A DNA stretch of 64,000 nt from Rhodospirillales bacterium 70-18 (GTDB taxonomy: Bacteria; Pseudomonadota; Alphaproteobacteria; Acetobacterales; Acetobacteraceae). The notes beneath the pieces were generated by a model. It saw nothing but the letters and a program-made list of their open reading frames with translations, did no database searches and was not told where the DNA came from. Where the stretch lies: the NCBI GenBank assembly GCA_001899585.1, contig MKWE01000051.1, positions 1 to 64,000 on the forward strand, in the 5' to 3' direction. The stretch's first letter is position 1. Each line of letters begins with the position of its first letter. Shown here one piece after another: positions 1 to 8,946 of this stretch. The position numbers and the translations under genes were made by a program.

Positions 1-96
1 CCAGTGCGTGACGGTGATGGTCTCCGCCCGCGCGGTGGTCGCGGCGGCGCAGAGCGTGGCCGCGAGCAGCAGGGCCCGTGAGAGCTGTTTCAGCAT
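1..96 (-). CDS. Periplasmic solute-binding protein, N-terminus only (runs off left edge)
   Basis: Only the first 32 codons are inside the window. They read as a typical Sec signal peptide: a basic start (MLKQLSR), a hydrophobic core (ALLLAATLCAAA) and an Ala-x-Ala type cleavage site before ETITVTHW. The mature start resembles extracellular solute-binding proteins of ABC transporters. A good Shine-Dalgarno (GGAGG, 8 bases before the ATG) supports the start. The substrate cannot be told from this fragment. The rest of the gene and any permeases lie to the left of the window. The 131 bases between it and the next gene (97-227) show nothing I recognise beyond its leader. Confidence 0.6.
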   Translation of the reverse strand, partial: MLKQLSRALLLAATLCAAATTARAETITVTHW

Positions 97-227
97 GGCG
101 ACGTCCTCCGTTGGTAGTCTTTTTGGCGGTTTGCAGCCTTGTGGCCGCATCCGGGCACGGTCAGCGCGTGTTCGGCGTCATCGTACCGAATGCCGCGTCG
201 ATTGCAAACCGAACCCCCGCCGATCCG

Positions 228-1427
228 TCACGCCGCCGCCAGCGCCGCCGCCAGGTTGCCCTGCCGCGCCACCGCCACCCGCTCCAGCCCCAGCCACCGC
301 GCCAGGTCGCCCAGTTCCCGCGCCAGGGCGTGGGCCGTCGCCGCCTCCGTCGCCGGCGGCTCCAGATGCGCGGCATGCACCCGCAGCACCCGCGCCGCCC
401 GGTCGGCCTTGAGATCGACCCGCGCGGCGATGCGGTCGCCATGCAAAAACGGCAGCACGTAATACCCGTCCGTCCGCTGCGCGCGCGGCGTGTACAGCCC
501 GATGCGGTAATGGAAATCCAGCACCCGCAGCGCCCGGTCCCGCTCCCACAGCAGCGGGTCGAACGGCGAGACCAGCGCGTGCGCCGCCAGCCGCCGGGGG
601 ATGCGCGCCGCGTGCCAGCGGAAGGCCGGCTGCTTCCAGCCCTCCACCACCGCCGGCAGCAGCTCCCCCGCCTCCACCAGCTCCGCCACCCGCGCCCGGG
701 CCGGCGGCTTGAGCCGCCAATAGGCCAGCAGGTCGCGCTCCGTCGCCACGCCCATCGCCGCCGCGGCGATCCGCAGCAAACCGCGCTGCGCCGCCTCGGC
801 CGCCACCGCCGGCGCGGCCACGATGTCCGGCGGCAGCACCCGCTCCGGCAGGTCGTACACCCGTTCGAACGCGCCGCGGCGGTGCGACACCGTCACCTGG
901 CCGGTCCAGAACAGATATTCCATCGCCCGCTTGCCGTCGCTCCACCCCCACCACTTGCCGCGCGCGCTGCCGGCGCGGGTGAGCTCGGCCGCCGCCAGGG
1001 CGCCGCGATCGCGCAATTCGGCCAGGCATTCGGCGATAAAACCGGGATTTTCGGCGCCAAAACGGGCGGTTTCGCCGCCATTTGCCGCCCCGCTCGCCGC
1101 CGCCTCCATCCGCCACCGCAGCAGCGGCCAGCACGCCACCGGCAGCAGCGACGCCTCGTGCCCCCAGTATTCGAACCAGGCGCGGCGCCGGCCCCAGGCG
1201 GCCTGTTCGAACAGCGCGAGGTCGTATGGCCCCAGGCGCGAGAAGGCCGGCATCAGGTGCGCCCGCGCCAGCACGTTCACCGAATCGATCTGGAACATCC
1301 CCAGCCGCTGCGCGAGGCCGACCAGATGCTGCCGCCGCACCGCCGCCGGCCGCGCCGCGCCGTAGCCCTGCGCCGCCAGCGCCAGCCGCCGCGCCGCCGC
1401 CGCCGGGAGCCGCTCCGGCTTCGTCAT
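228..1427 (-). CDS. Winged-helix protein of the YcaQ / DUF1006 family (interstrand crosslink DNA glycosylase-like)
   Basis: The product is about 399 residues and matches the YcaQ/AlkX family. It has the N-terminal LQRLGMFQIDSVNVLARAHL-like segment (here GLAQRLGMFQIDSVNVLARA), the EYWGHEASLLP segment, and a C-terminal region with FDPLLWERDRALRVLDFHYRI. Family members in E. coli and Streptomyces unhook DNA interstrand crosslinks; that activity here is by family only. I start at the ATG preceded by AGGGGGA with 6-base spacing; a GTG-free extension 18 codons upstream is open but has no good ribosome site. It is a single gene facing away from the sox operon, so it is probably transcribed alone. 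Confidence 0.8.
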   Translation of the reverse strand: MTKPERLPAAAARRLALAAQGYGAARPAAVRRQHLVGLAQRLGMFQIDSVNVLARAHLMPAFSRLGPYDLALFEQAAWGRRRAWFEYWGHEASLLPVACWPLLRWRMEAAASGAANGGETARFGAENPGFIAECLAELRDRGALAAAELTRAGSARGKWWGWSDGKRAMEYLFWTGQVTVSHRRGAFERVYDLPERVLPPDIVAAPAVAAEAAQRGLLRIAAAAMGVATERDLLAYWRLKPPARARVAELVEAGELLPAVVEGWKQPAFRWHAARIPRRLAAHALVSPFDPLLWERDRALRVLDFHYRIGLYTPRAQRTDGYYVLPFLHGDRIAARVDLKADRAARVLRVHAAHLEPPATEAATAHALARELGDLARWLGLERVAVARQGNLAAALAAA

Positions 1428-1528
1428 GCCCATTCCCCCTGCCCGTCCTGCCCACCGGTATATCGGACCGTCGGGCGGCACGGCAGGCCCCGCTTGCGCG
1501 GCGACACGCCACGAACGAGGCTAGGGAC

Positions 1529-2782
1529 ATGAGCCGCTTCTCCCTCGCCGCGCTGATCCGCCACGCCTTTGCCGGCAACACCGGCTGGCAGCCGCAGTGG
1601 CGCGCCGCCGTGCCGAAGCCGGCCTACGACGTGGTGATCGTCGGCGCCGGCGGGCACGGGCTGGCCACCGCCTATTACCTCGCCAGCGAGCACGGGCTGC
1701 GCAACATCGCGGTGGTGGAGCGCGGCTGGCTCGGCGGCGGCAACACCGGGCGCAACACCACCATCCTGCGCTCCAACTACCTGTGGCCCGAGAGCCAGGG
1801 GCTGTACGAGCATGCCCTGAAACTGTGGGAGGGGCTGTCACGCGCGCTCAACTACAACGTCATGTATTCCCCGCGCGGCGTGATGATGCTGGCGCACAAC
1901 CACCACGACGTGCAGGTGGCGCGGCGGCATATTCATGCCAACCGCCTGAGCGGCATCGACAACGAGTGGCTGACCCCGGCGCAGGCGAAGGCGTTCTGCC
2001 CGCTGCTCAACACCGCCGCGGACATCCGCTACCCGATCCTGGGCGCCGCCTTGCAGCGGCGCGGCGGCACCGCGCGGCACGATGCGGTGGCCTGGGGCTT
2101 CGCGCGGGCCGCCAGCGCGCTGGGCGTGGACATCATCGAGAACTGCGAGGTCACCGCCATCACCCGCGACGCGGCGGGCGCGGTGGCGGGGGTGGAGACC
2201 ACGCGCGGGGCGATCCGGGCGAAGCGCGTTGGCGTGGTCGCGGCCGGGCATACCAGCGTGCTGATGGCCATGGCCGGCGTGCGCATGCCGCTGGAGAGCT
2301 TTCCATTGCAGGCGCTGGTGTCCGAGCCGGTGAAGCCGGCCATGCCCTGCGTGGTGATGTCCAACACCATCCACGCCTACATGTCCCAGTCCGACAAGGG
2401 CGAGATGGTGATCGGCGCCGGCACCGACGTCTACACCTCGTACAGCCAGGCCGGCGGGCTGCACATCGCCGCCCATACGCTGGAGGCGATCTGCGAGCTG
2501 TTCCCCGCCGTGCGGCGGCTGCGCATGCTGCGCAACTGGGCCGGCATCGTCGATGTCACGCCCGACCGCTCGCCGATCATCGGCCTGACGCCTGTGCCCG
2601 GGCTGTTCGTCAATTGCGGCTGGGGGACCGGCGGCTTCAAGGCGACGCCGGGGTCCGGCCATGTGTTCGCACACACCATCGCCACCGGCAGCCCGCACCC
2701 GATCAACGCCGGCTTCACGCTCGACCGCTTCCGCACCGGCCGGCTGATCGACGAGGCCGCCGCCGCGGCGGTGGCGCATTGA
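1529..2782 (+). CDS. soxB: Sarcosine oxidase subunit beta
   Basis: This is the flavoprotein subunit of heterotetrameric sarcosine oxidase, which demethylates N-methylglycine in the cytoplasm and passes the one-carbon unit to tetrahydrofolate. The 417-residue protein has a DAO-type dinucleotide fold near residue 34 (VVIVGAGGHGLATAYYLA). The motif RRGGTARHDA around residues 178-185 contains His184, the equivalent of the histidine that carries covalent FMN in known SoxB. The C-terminus has the WAGIVDVTPDRSPIIG and NCGWGTGGFKATP segments. Start chosen at the ATG of MSRFSLAALIRHAF, the conserved family N-terminus. It is the first gene of soxBDAG. The exact N-methyl substrate is inferred from the family. 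Confidence 0.93.
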   Translation: MSRFSLAALIRHAFAGNTGWQPQWRAAVPKPAYDVVIVGAGGHGLATAYYLASEHGLRNIAVVERGWLGGGNTGRNTTILRSNYLWPESQGLYEHALKLWEGLSRALNYNVMYSPRGVMMLAHNHHDVQVARRHIHANRLSGIDNEWLTPAQAKAFCPLLNTAADIRYPILGAALQRRGGTARHDAVAWGFARAASALGVDIIENCEVTAITRDAAGAVAGVETTRGAIRAKRVGVVAAGHTSVLMAMAGVRMPLESFPLQALVSEPVKPAMPCVVMSNTIHAYMSQSDKGEMVIGAGTDVYTSYSQAGGLHIAAHTLEAICELFPAVRRLRMLRNWAGIVDVTPDRSPIIGLTPVPGLFVNCGWGTGGFKATPGSGHVFAHTIATGSPHPINAGFTLDRFRTGRLIDEAAAAAVAH

Positions 2783-2813
2783 AGGGAGGCCGTGCGATGA
2801 AGGGAGGCAGGGC

Positions 2814-3098
2814 ATGCTGCTGATCCGCTGCCCGGTCTGCGCGATGGACCGCCCGGAGCTGGAGTTCCGCCACGCCGGCCAGGCGCATGTCGCCCGCCCG
2901 GCCGACCCGGGCGCGGTGGATGACGCCGCATGGGCCGCCTACCTGTATCTGCGCGACAACCCCAAGGGCGTCGTCGCCGAGCGCTGGCGCCATGTGCATG
3001 GCTGCGGGCGGTTCTTCAACGCGCTGCGCCACACCGTCAGCGACCGCATCCTGGCCACCTACCCGGCCGGCGCATCCCGGCCGGAGGTGGCGCCATGA
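2814..3098 (+). CDS. soxD: Sarcosine oxidase subunit delta
   Basis: This is the small zinc-binding subunit of heterotetrameric sarcosine oxidase. The 94-residue product has the expected ligand set: Cys6 and Cys9 in CPVC, then His60 and Cys64 in RHVHGCGRFFN. The length is usual for SoxD. It lies 31 bases after soxB and its stop overlaps the soxA start (ATGA), so the two are probably translationally coupled. No departure from the family is seen. Confidence 0.93.
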   Translation: MLLIRCPVCAMDRPELEFRHAGQAHVARPADPGAVDDAAWAAYLYLRDNPKGVVAERWRHVHGCGRFFNALRHTVSDRILATYPAGASRPEVAP

Positions 3099-6061
3099 CG
3101 GCGTTCCGGCTGCCCTCGGGCGGGCGCATCGACCGCGGCCGCACGCTGCGCTTCCGCTTCGACGGGCGGAGCTACACCGGCTACCCCGGCGACACCCTGG
3201 CCTCGGCCCTGCTGGCCAACGGCGTGCACCTGATGGGCCGCTCGTTCAAATATCACCGCCCGCGCGGGCCGGTTTCCGCCGGGGCGGAGGAGCCGAACGC
3301 GCTGGTGGCGGTCGGCGCCGGCGCCCGCCACACCCCCAACCTGCGCGCCACCCAGGTGGAGCTGTACGACGGGCTGTCGGCCACCAGCCAGAACCGCTGG
3401 CCCTCGCTGGCCTTCGACGCCGGGGCGGCCGGCGGGCTGCTGGCGCCGCTGCTGGGGGCGGGGTTCTACTACAAGACTTTCATGGCGCCGGGCGGCGCGT
3501 GGCACCGGCTGTATGAGCCGGCGATCCGCCGCGCCGCCGGGCTGGGCACCGTGCCGGGCGGGCCGGACCCCGACACCTATACCCAGCGCTACGCCCATTG
3601 CGACGTTCTGGTGGTGGGTGCGGGGCCGGCCGGGCTGGCCGCCGCCCTGGCCGCCTCGGCGAACGGCGCGCGGGTGTTCCTGGTGGACGAGCAGGCCGAA
3701 TGCGGCGGCGGCCTGCTGGCCGAGCCGGAGGCGCTGATCGAGGGCAAGGCGGCGGCCGCGTGGCTGGCCGAGGCGCTGGCCGCGCTGGCCGCCCGCCCCG
3801 GCGTCACGATCCTGCCGCGCACCACCGCCTTCGGCTGTTTCGCGCAGAACTTCGTGGGCCTGGCCGAGCGGCTGACCGACCACCTGGCGGCCCCGCTCCC
3901 CGGGCTGGCGCGGGAGCGGCTGTGGAAGCTGCGCGCCGGCCGCGTGGTGCTGGCCACCGGGGCGATCGAGCGGCCGCTGGTGTTCGCGGCCAACGACCGG
4001 CCCGGCATCATGCTGGCCGGCGCGGCGCGCGGCTACCTCGCGCGCTGGGCGGTGAAGCCCGGCACCCGCGCGGTGCTGGCCGTCGCCGACGACAGCGGCT
4101 ACGCCGCCGCCCGCGACCTCGCCCGCGCCGGGGTCGCCATCGCCGCCATCGCCGAACTGCGCCCGCACGTCGCCTGCGAGACCTTCGGCCTGCCGGTGCG
4201 CCCCGCCACCGCCGTGGTCGGCAGCATCGGCCGGCTGCGGGTGGCCGCCGCCGATCTGCGCCCGATCGGCGGCGACAGCGTGGGCGGCGGCGGCGTGGAG
4301 CGCGTGCCCTGCGACCTGCTGCTGATGGCCGGCGGCTGGACCCCCTCGCTGCACCTGTTCTCCCAGGCGCGCGGCAAGCCGGTGTTCGACGCCGCGCGCG
4401 CCATGTATTTGCCAGGCGAGCACCGGCCAGGCGAGGCGCCGGACGGTCTGGCTTCGGCCGGCGCCTGCCGTGGCGTGTTCGGCCTCGCCGCCTGCCTGGA
4501 GGACGGCTACGCGGCCGGCGAAGCCCGTGGCGGCCCCGCAACCGGCCGCCGCTTCGCCGTCAGCGGCGACCTGCCGCCCGCCGGCGGGTTCGAGGGGCTG
4601 GTGCCCGGCTCGCCCGCCCGCAAGGCGTTCGTGGACTTCCAGAACGACGTGCAGGCCGCCGACATCACCCAGGCGGTGCGCGAGGGCTTCCGCTCCATCG
4701 AGCATGTGAAGCGCTACACCACCACCGGCATGGCCACCGACCAGGGCAAGACCTCCAACATCAACGCGCTGGCCATCGCCGCCGGGGCGCTGGGCCGGCC
4801 GATGCCGGCGGTGGGGCTCACCACCTTCCGCATGCCCTACACCCCGGTCACCTTCGGCAGCTTCGCCGGGCACGCGCGCGGCGAGTTGTTCGAGCCGGTG
4901 CGCCGCACGCCGATGCATGCCTGGGCGCAGGCGCGCGGCGCGGTGTTCGAGGATGTCGGGCAATGGCAGCGGGCGCATCATTTCCCCGCCCCCGGCGAGG
5001 CGGCGGCCGATGCGGTGGCGCGCGAATGCCGCGCGGTGCGCCAGCGTGCCGGGCTGTTCGACGCCTCCACCCTGGGCAAGATCGAGGTGGTGGGCCCCGA
5101 TGCCGCCGCCTTCCTGGACCGGCTCTACACCAACAGCTGGGCCAGGCTCGCCCCCGGCCGCTGCCGCTACGGCCTGATGCTGAACGAGGCCGGCTTCGTG
5201 ATGGATGACGGCGTGGTGGGCCGGCTGGCGGCGGACCGCTTCCATGTCACCACCACCTCCTCCGGCGCCGCTGCCGTGCTGCACCATATGGAGGACTACC
5301 TGCAGACCGAATTTTCCGACCTTCGCTGCTGGCTGACCTCGGTGACCGAGCAATGGGCGGTGATCGCGGTGCAGGGGCCGCGCGCGCGGGCGATCGTGGC
5401 GCCGTTGGTGGAAGGGGTGGATCTCGCCGCCTTCGCGCATATGAGCGTGGCCGAATGCCGCGTCGCCGGCTTCCCGGCGCGGCTGTTCCGGGTGAGCTTC
5501 ACCGGCGAGCTTGGCTTCGAGATCAACGTGCCCGCCGGCCACGGCCAAGCGGTGTGGGAGGCGGTGTGGGCGCAGGGCAAGGCGCACGGGCTGGAACCCT
5601 ACGGCACCGAGGCGATGCACGTGCTGCGCGCCGAGAAGGGCTATATCGTGGTCGGGCAGGACACCGACGGCACGGTGACGCCGGACGATCTCGGCCTGTC
5701 CTGGGCGATCGGCAAGGCGAAGCCCGATTTCGTCGGCCGGCGCTCGCTCACCCGGCCGGACATGCTGGCCGAGGGGCGGATGCAACTGGTCGGGCTGCTG
5801 ACCGACGCGGCCTCGGCGCCGCTGGAGGAGGGTGCCCAGATCACCGCCGCGCCGCCGCGCACCGGCATGGCCGCCATCGGGCACGTGACCTCCGCCTATC
5901 GCAGCGCGACGCTGGGCCGGCCGATCGCGCTGGCGCTGCTGGCGGACGGGCGCGCGCGCATCGGCCAGACGGTGCATATCCCCATGCCCGGCGGCAGCCT
6001 CGCCGCCACGGTGGCGGGGCCTGTCTTCCACGACCCCGAGGGAGCGCGGCTGGATGGCTGA
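3095..6061 (+). CDS. soxA: Sarcosine oxidase subunit alpha
   Basis: This is the large subunit of sarcosine oxidase, which binds NAD and contains the folate site that captures the formaldehyde unit as 5,10-methylene-tetrahydrofolate. The 988-residue product has an N-terminal ferredoxin-like region (GYPGDTLASALLANG; SFKYHRPRGP), a dinucleotide fold near residue 170 (VLVVGAGPAGLAAALAAS), a second NAD/FAD region, and a C-terminal GcvT-like aminomethyltransferase domain from about residue 610 (includes MHVLRAEKGYIVVGQDTDGTVTPDDLGL). The start overlaps the soxD stop by four bases. A longer open frame upstream is overlap with soxD. Order and sizes match canonical soxBDAG operons. Confidence 0.94.
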   Translation: MTAFRLPSGGRIDRGRTLRFRFDGRSYTGYPGDTLASALLANGVHLMGRSFKYHRPRGPVSAGAEEPNALVAVGAGARHTPNLRATQVELYDGLSATSQNRWPSLAFDAGAAGGLLAPLLGAGFYYKTFMAPGGAWHRLYEPAIRRAAGLGTVPGGPDPDTYTQRYAHCDVLVVGAGPAGLAAALAASANGARVFLVDEQAECGGGLLAEPEALIEGKAAAAWLAEALAALAARPGVTILPRTTAFGCFAQNFVGLAERLTDHLAAPLPGLARERLWKLRAGRVVLATGAIERPLVFAANDRPGIMLAGAARGYLARWAVKPGTRAVLAVADDSGYAAARDLARAGVAIAAIAELRPHVACETFGLPVRPATAVVGSIGRLRVAAADLRPIGGDSVGGGGVERVPCDLLLMAGGWTPSLHLFSQARGKPVFDAARAMYLPGEHRPGEAPDGLASAGACRGVFGLAACLEDGYAAGEARGGPATGRRFAVSGDLPPAGGFEGLVPGSPARKAFVDFQNDVQAADITQAVREGFRSIEHVKRYTTTGMATDQGKTSNINALAIAAGALGRPMPAVGLTTFRMPYTPVTFGSFAGHARGELFEPVRRTPMHAWAQARGAVFEDVGQWQRAHHFPAPGEAAADAVARECRAVRQRAGLFDASTLGKIEVVGPDAAAFLDRLYTNSWARLAPGRCRYGLMLNEAGFVMDDGVVGRLAADRFHVTTTSSGAAAVLHHMEDYLQTEFSDLRCWLTSVTEQWAVIAVQGPRARAIVAPLVEGVDLAAFAHMSVAECRVAGFPARLFRVSFTGELGFEINVPAGHGQAVWEAVWAQGKAHGLEPYGTEAMHVLRAEKGYIVVGQDTDGTVTPDDLGLSWAIGKAKPDFVGRRSLTRPDMLAEGRMQLVGLLTDAASAPLEEGAQITAAPPRTGMAAIGHVTSAYRSATLGRPIALALLADGRARIGQTVHIPMPGGSLAATVAGPVFHDPEGARLDG

Positions 6062-6521
6062 CCTTACCCCGGCCGACCCCGGCCCCCGGCACATCCTGCG
6101 CGGCCCGGCGGGTGGCGCGGCACTCGGCGGTCTCATTGTGCCCGACCAGCCCTGCCGCGCCGCCGAGGCGGGGCCGCGCGCGGCCCTGTGGCTGGGCCCG
6201 GACGAGTGGCTGCTGCTGGGCTTCGCGGCGGTGGAGACGCCGTTCGCGGTGGTGGATGTCGGCCATCGCAGCCTCGGCTTCCGCCTCGCCGGCCCGCGCG
6301 CCGCCGAACTGCTGGCCGGCGGCGTGCCGCTGGACCTGTCGCCGGCCGCCTTTCCGGTGGGGACGTGCACGCGCACCATCTTCGAGAAGGCGGAAATCGT
6401 GCTGTGGCGGCGGGCCGAGGCGGCGTGGCATATCGAGGTGGCGCGGTCCTTCGCGCCCTATCTGTGCGACATGATCGCGGCGATCGCTGCGGCGAACGGT
6501 ATCGGCGGCCAGGAGCGGTGA
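6054..6521 (+). CDS. soxG: Sarcosine oxidase subunit gamma
   Basis: This is the fourth subunit of the complex, 155 residues, structurally related to the small end of the GcvT fold and contacting the alpha subunit in known structures. It shows WLGPDEWLLLG and VVDVGHRSLGFRLAGPRAAELL, both typical of SoxG. The start overlaps the end of soxA by eight bases. It is the last gene of the operon and is followed by a strong GC-rich stem-loop facing the convergent Tim44-like gene. Serine hydroxymethyltransferase and formyl-folate hydrolase genes, often linked to sox operons, are not in the window. Confidence 0.9.
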   Translation: MADLTPADPGPRHILRGPAGGAALGGLIVPDQPCRAAEAGPRAALWLGPDEWLLLGFAAVETPFAVVDVGHRSLGFRLAGPRAAELLAGGVPLDLSPAAFPVGTCTRTIFEKAEIVLWRRAEAAWHIEVARSFAPYLCDMIAAIAAANGIGGQER

Positions 6522-6523
6522 GG

Positions 6524-6547
6524 CGGCCGGCGACGGATCGCCGGCCG
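6524..6547. terminator. Perfect 10-bp GC stem-loop between convergent soxG and Tim44-like gene
   Basis: CGGCCGGCGA pairs perfectly with TCGCCGGCCG across a four-base loop (CGGA). It fills the 31-base gap between two convergent genes, so it could serve both. There is no U-run on either side, so it is either a GC-only terminator or an RNA 3'-end stabiliser. Confidence 0.5.
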
Positions 6548-6552
6548 TAGGC

Positions 6553-7491
6553 TCAGCCGGCCTGCTGGATCGCCGACAGGATCCAGTTGCCGCCGGGCGC
6601 GCGCAGGAAGGTCCACACCTCGGTGGCCTCGCTGCGCCGGTTCGGGTCGCCGTCCACCAGCCGGCCGGCGGCGTCGCGGGTGACGTCGATCATCGAGAAG
6701 CGCATCGCCACGGTGGCGTATTCGCGGCCCGGCTCGGCCCAGGCCTCGGCCAGGTCGCCCTGCTCCAGCTTCACGTCGGTCACCGTGTTGCGCAGGCCGC
6801 GGCTGGCCTGGTCGCTCAGCTGGTCGGCGAAGTAGCTCAGCATTTCCGGCGTGGAGACGCTGCGCAGGGCGTTCACGTCCTGCACCGACCAGCCGGCCTG
6901 CACGCGCTGGAGCAGCTGCTCGAACTGCTGGTAGTCGGCCGGGGTGATCTGGATCGGCGCGTCGCCCATCGGCGCGCCGCCGCCGCCGGACATCGGCATG
7001 CCCGCGGGGTCCATGCCGCGCGCGAACATCCCGGCCGGGCCGGCCATTGCCGGCTGGCGGTTGCGCATGACCATGCGAAACAGGAAGCGCACCACCATCA
7101 CGATCAGGAAGATCTGCAACAGGAAGCCCAGGAAGCCGCCGAAGCCGCTGATGCCGTGGAACAGCCCGCCGCCGAACAGCAGCCCGCCGATGCCGGCGCC
7201 CAGCAGCCCGCCCATCAGGCCGGACATGAACGGCGAGCCGCCGAACAGGCCGGTCCGCGCCGGCGCCATGCCGGCCGTCGCCATGCCGCCCGGCGCGGGC
7301 TGGGTAGCCAGGCTGCGCTGCATCGGGGCGGCGGTGGCCGGCGCGGTGCGGGTGACCGGCGGCGCCGAATAGGTGCGCGTGCCGCGGCTGCCGAAGGAGC
7401 TGCTGGAGCCCGCGCGCGCAAAGGCCAGCCCGGGCGCGAGCGCCAGGGTCACGGCGAGGATCGTGGCGAAGACCAGACTCGTGCGGCGCAT
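6553..7491 (-). CDS. Tim44-like domain protein, membrane-anchored
   Basis: The 312-residue protein starts with a signal/anchor (LVFATILAVTLALAPGLAFA), followed by a Ser/Pro/Ala-rich linker. A Gly-rich hydrophobic segment with a clear membrane helix follows (LGFLLQIFLIVMVVRFLFRMV). The C-terminal half (from about residue 180) is a Tim44/MBA1-like domain with EQLLQRVQAGWSVQDVNALRSVSTPEMLSYFADQL. Bacterial proteins of this family are inner-membrane or periplasmic and of unclear role; the mitochondrial relative tethers the import motor. It is the last of a minus-strand row with pmbA and the M16 peptidase, 76 bases after pmbA. Function not assigned. Confidence 0.82.
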   Translation of the reverse strand: MRRTSLVFATILAVTLALAPGLAFARAGSSSSFGSRGTRTYSAPPVTRTAPATAAPMQRSLATQPAPGGMATAGMAPARTGLFGGSPFMSGLMGGLLGAGIGGLLFGGGLFHGISGFGGFLGFLLQIFLIVMVVRFLFRMVMRNRQPAMAGPAGMFARGMDPAGMPMSGGGGAPMGDAPIQITPADYQQFEQLLQRVQAGWSVQDVNALRSVSTPEMLSYFADQLSDQASRGLRNTVTDVKLEQGDLAEAWAEPGREYATVAMRFSMIDVTRDAAGRLVDGDPNRRSEATEVWTFLRAPGGNWILSAIQQAG

Positions 7492-7536
7492 GGCGCGGAA
7501 ATTCTCCGATGGAGGTGACGTGTCGTGGATATAGGA

Positions 7537-7563
7537 ACGCCCCCGGCTCGATTCGAGGGGCGT
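7537..7563 (-). terminator. Possible stem-loop after pmbA
   Basis: ACGCCCC and GGGGCGT form a 7-bp stem in the 76-base gap between pmbA and the Tim44-like gene. A short pyrimidine/AT stretch (TCCTATAT) follows in the minus-strand direction. It is a weak terminator or attenuator candidate. Confidence 0.3.
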
Positions 7564-7567
7564 CGCC

Positions 7568-8896
7568 TCAGCCGCCGGCGATTGTCATCCCGTCCACGCG
7601 GATGGTCGGTGCGTCGGTGCCGCGGCGGAAGCGCAGGTCGTCGGCCGGGGTCAGGTGGGCGAACATCTCCTGCAGGGTGCCGGCGATGGTGATCTCGGCC
7701 ACCGGCTCGGCCAGCCTGCCATCGCGGATCATGAAGCCGGCGGCCCCCCGGCTGTAGTCGCCGGTGACGCCGTTCACGCCCATGCCGATCAGCTCGGTGA
7801 CGTACAGCCCCTCCTTGATGTCGGCCATCAATGCGGCCGGCGACATCGTGCCGGGGCGCATGTAGAGGTTGGTGGCCGAGGGGCTTGGCGGGCCGCCGGT
7901 GCCGCGGCTGGCGCTGCCGGTGGTGGTCATGCCGAGCTGCTTCGCGCTGCGGCTGTCCAGCAGCCAGGTGGCCAGCACGCCGTCATCCACCAGCAGGCGC
8001 TCGCGCGTCGGCACGCCCTCGCCGTCGAACGGGCGGGAGCGCAGGCCGCGGCGGCGGCGCGGGTCGTCCACCACGAACACCCCCGGCGCGAACACGCGCT
8101 GGCCGAGCTTTTCCTTCAGGAAGCTGGTGCCGCGCGCCACCGCCGCGCCGTTGATCGCGCCCGACAGGTGGCCCAGCAGGCCGGCGGCCACGCGCGGGTC
8201 GTAGACCACGGGCAGGCGGGCGGTCTTGATGCGCACCGGGTTCAGCCGGGCGATCGCCCGCTCCCCGGCGGAACGGCCGATGGCCGCCGCGTCCTCCAGG
8301 TCTTCCAGGTGCACGGCGGAGGAATAGTCGTAGTCGCGCTGCATGCCGGTGCCGGTGCCGGCCAGCGCGGTGGCCGAGACCGAGTGGCCGGTGCGCACGG
8401 TGCGGCCGGCGAAACCGGCGGAGGTGACCAGGATCACCTCGGTGCGGCCGAACCCGGCCTCCGCGCCCTCGGTGTTGGTCACGCCCCGCACCGCGCGAGC
8501 GGCGTCCTCGGCGGTGCGGGCGCGGGCGATCAGCGCGGGCGCCTCCGGCTCGGCCGGGTCGTTGAGGTCGAGATCGACATCCTCCGGCGGTGCGGCCTGC
8601 TCGCACAGCCCGGCATAGGGGTCTTCCGGCACCACGCGCGCCATGTCCACCGCCCGCTCGGCCAGTTGCGCGAAGCCGGCCGGATCGACCGCCGAGGAGG
8701 AGACGATGGCCGCGCGCCGGCCGACGAACACCCGCAGGCCGAGGTCGCGGCCCTCGGCGCGCTCCAGGTGCTCCACATTGCCCAGGCGCAAATTCACCGA
8801 CAGCGCGGTGCCGGCCACCAGCACCGCATCGGCGGCATCCGCCCCGGCGGCGCGGGCGCGGGCGATCAGGTCGGCGAGGAGGGCCAGGTTGTCCAT
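7568..8896 (-). CDS. pmbA: TldE/PmbA-type metallopeptidase-like protein
   Basis: The 442-residue product matches PmbA (TldE), the partner of TldD in a heterodimer that degrades unfolded peptides and matures microcin-type peptides. N-terminal features are LNLRLGNVEHLERAEGRDLGLRVF-like sequence (here VNLRLGNVEHLERAEG) and IVSSSAVDP. The C-terminal part has GVNGVTGDYSRGAAGFMIRDG and the family ending. TldE-type subunits lack the zinc HExxxH motif that is in TldD, and none is seen here. No tldD is in the window. The gene follows the M16 peptidase by 50 bases, so the two could share a transcript. Confidence 0.88.
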   Translation of the reverse strand: MDNLALLADLIARARAAGADAADAVLVAGTALSVNLRLGNVEHLERAEGRDLGLRVFVGRRAAIVSSSAVDPAGFAQLAERAVDMARVVPEDPYAGLCEQAAPPEDVDLDLNDPAEPEAPALIARARTAEDAARAVRGVTNTEGAEAGFGRTEVILVTSAGFAGRTVRTGHSVSATALAGTGTGMQRDYDYSSAVHLEDLEDAAAIGRSAGERAIARLNPVRIKTARLPVVYDPRVAAGLLGHLSGAINGAAVARGTSFLKEKLGQRVFAPGVFVVDDPRRRRGLRSRPFDGEGVPTRERLLVDDGVLATWLLDSRSAKQLGMTTTGSASRGTGGPPSPSATNLYMRPGTMSPAALMADIKEGLYVTELIGMGVNGVTGDYSRGAAGFMIRDGRLAEPVAEITIAGTLQEMFAHLTPADDLRFRRGTDAPTIRVDGMTIAGG

Positions 8897-8946
8897 GGGC
8901 GTCCTAGATCAAGGGAGGGAATGCCGCGCCGCCGGAACCGGCCGCC

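Noticed and set aside
78-1532. 484-residue plus-strand frame opposite the YcaQ-like gene
   Set aside because: The Arg/Pro-rich composition and lack of motifs mark it as the complement of a real gene.
3059-6379. 1106-residue open frame opposite soxA
   Set aside because: It is a shadow of soxA in a 70% GC region. The translation is rich in Arg, Gly, His and Ala with no domain, and soxA is a clear family match.
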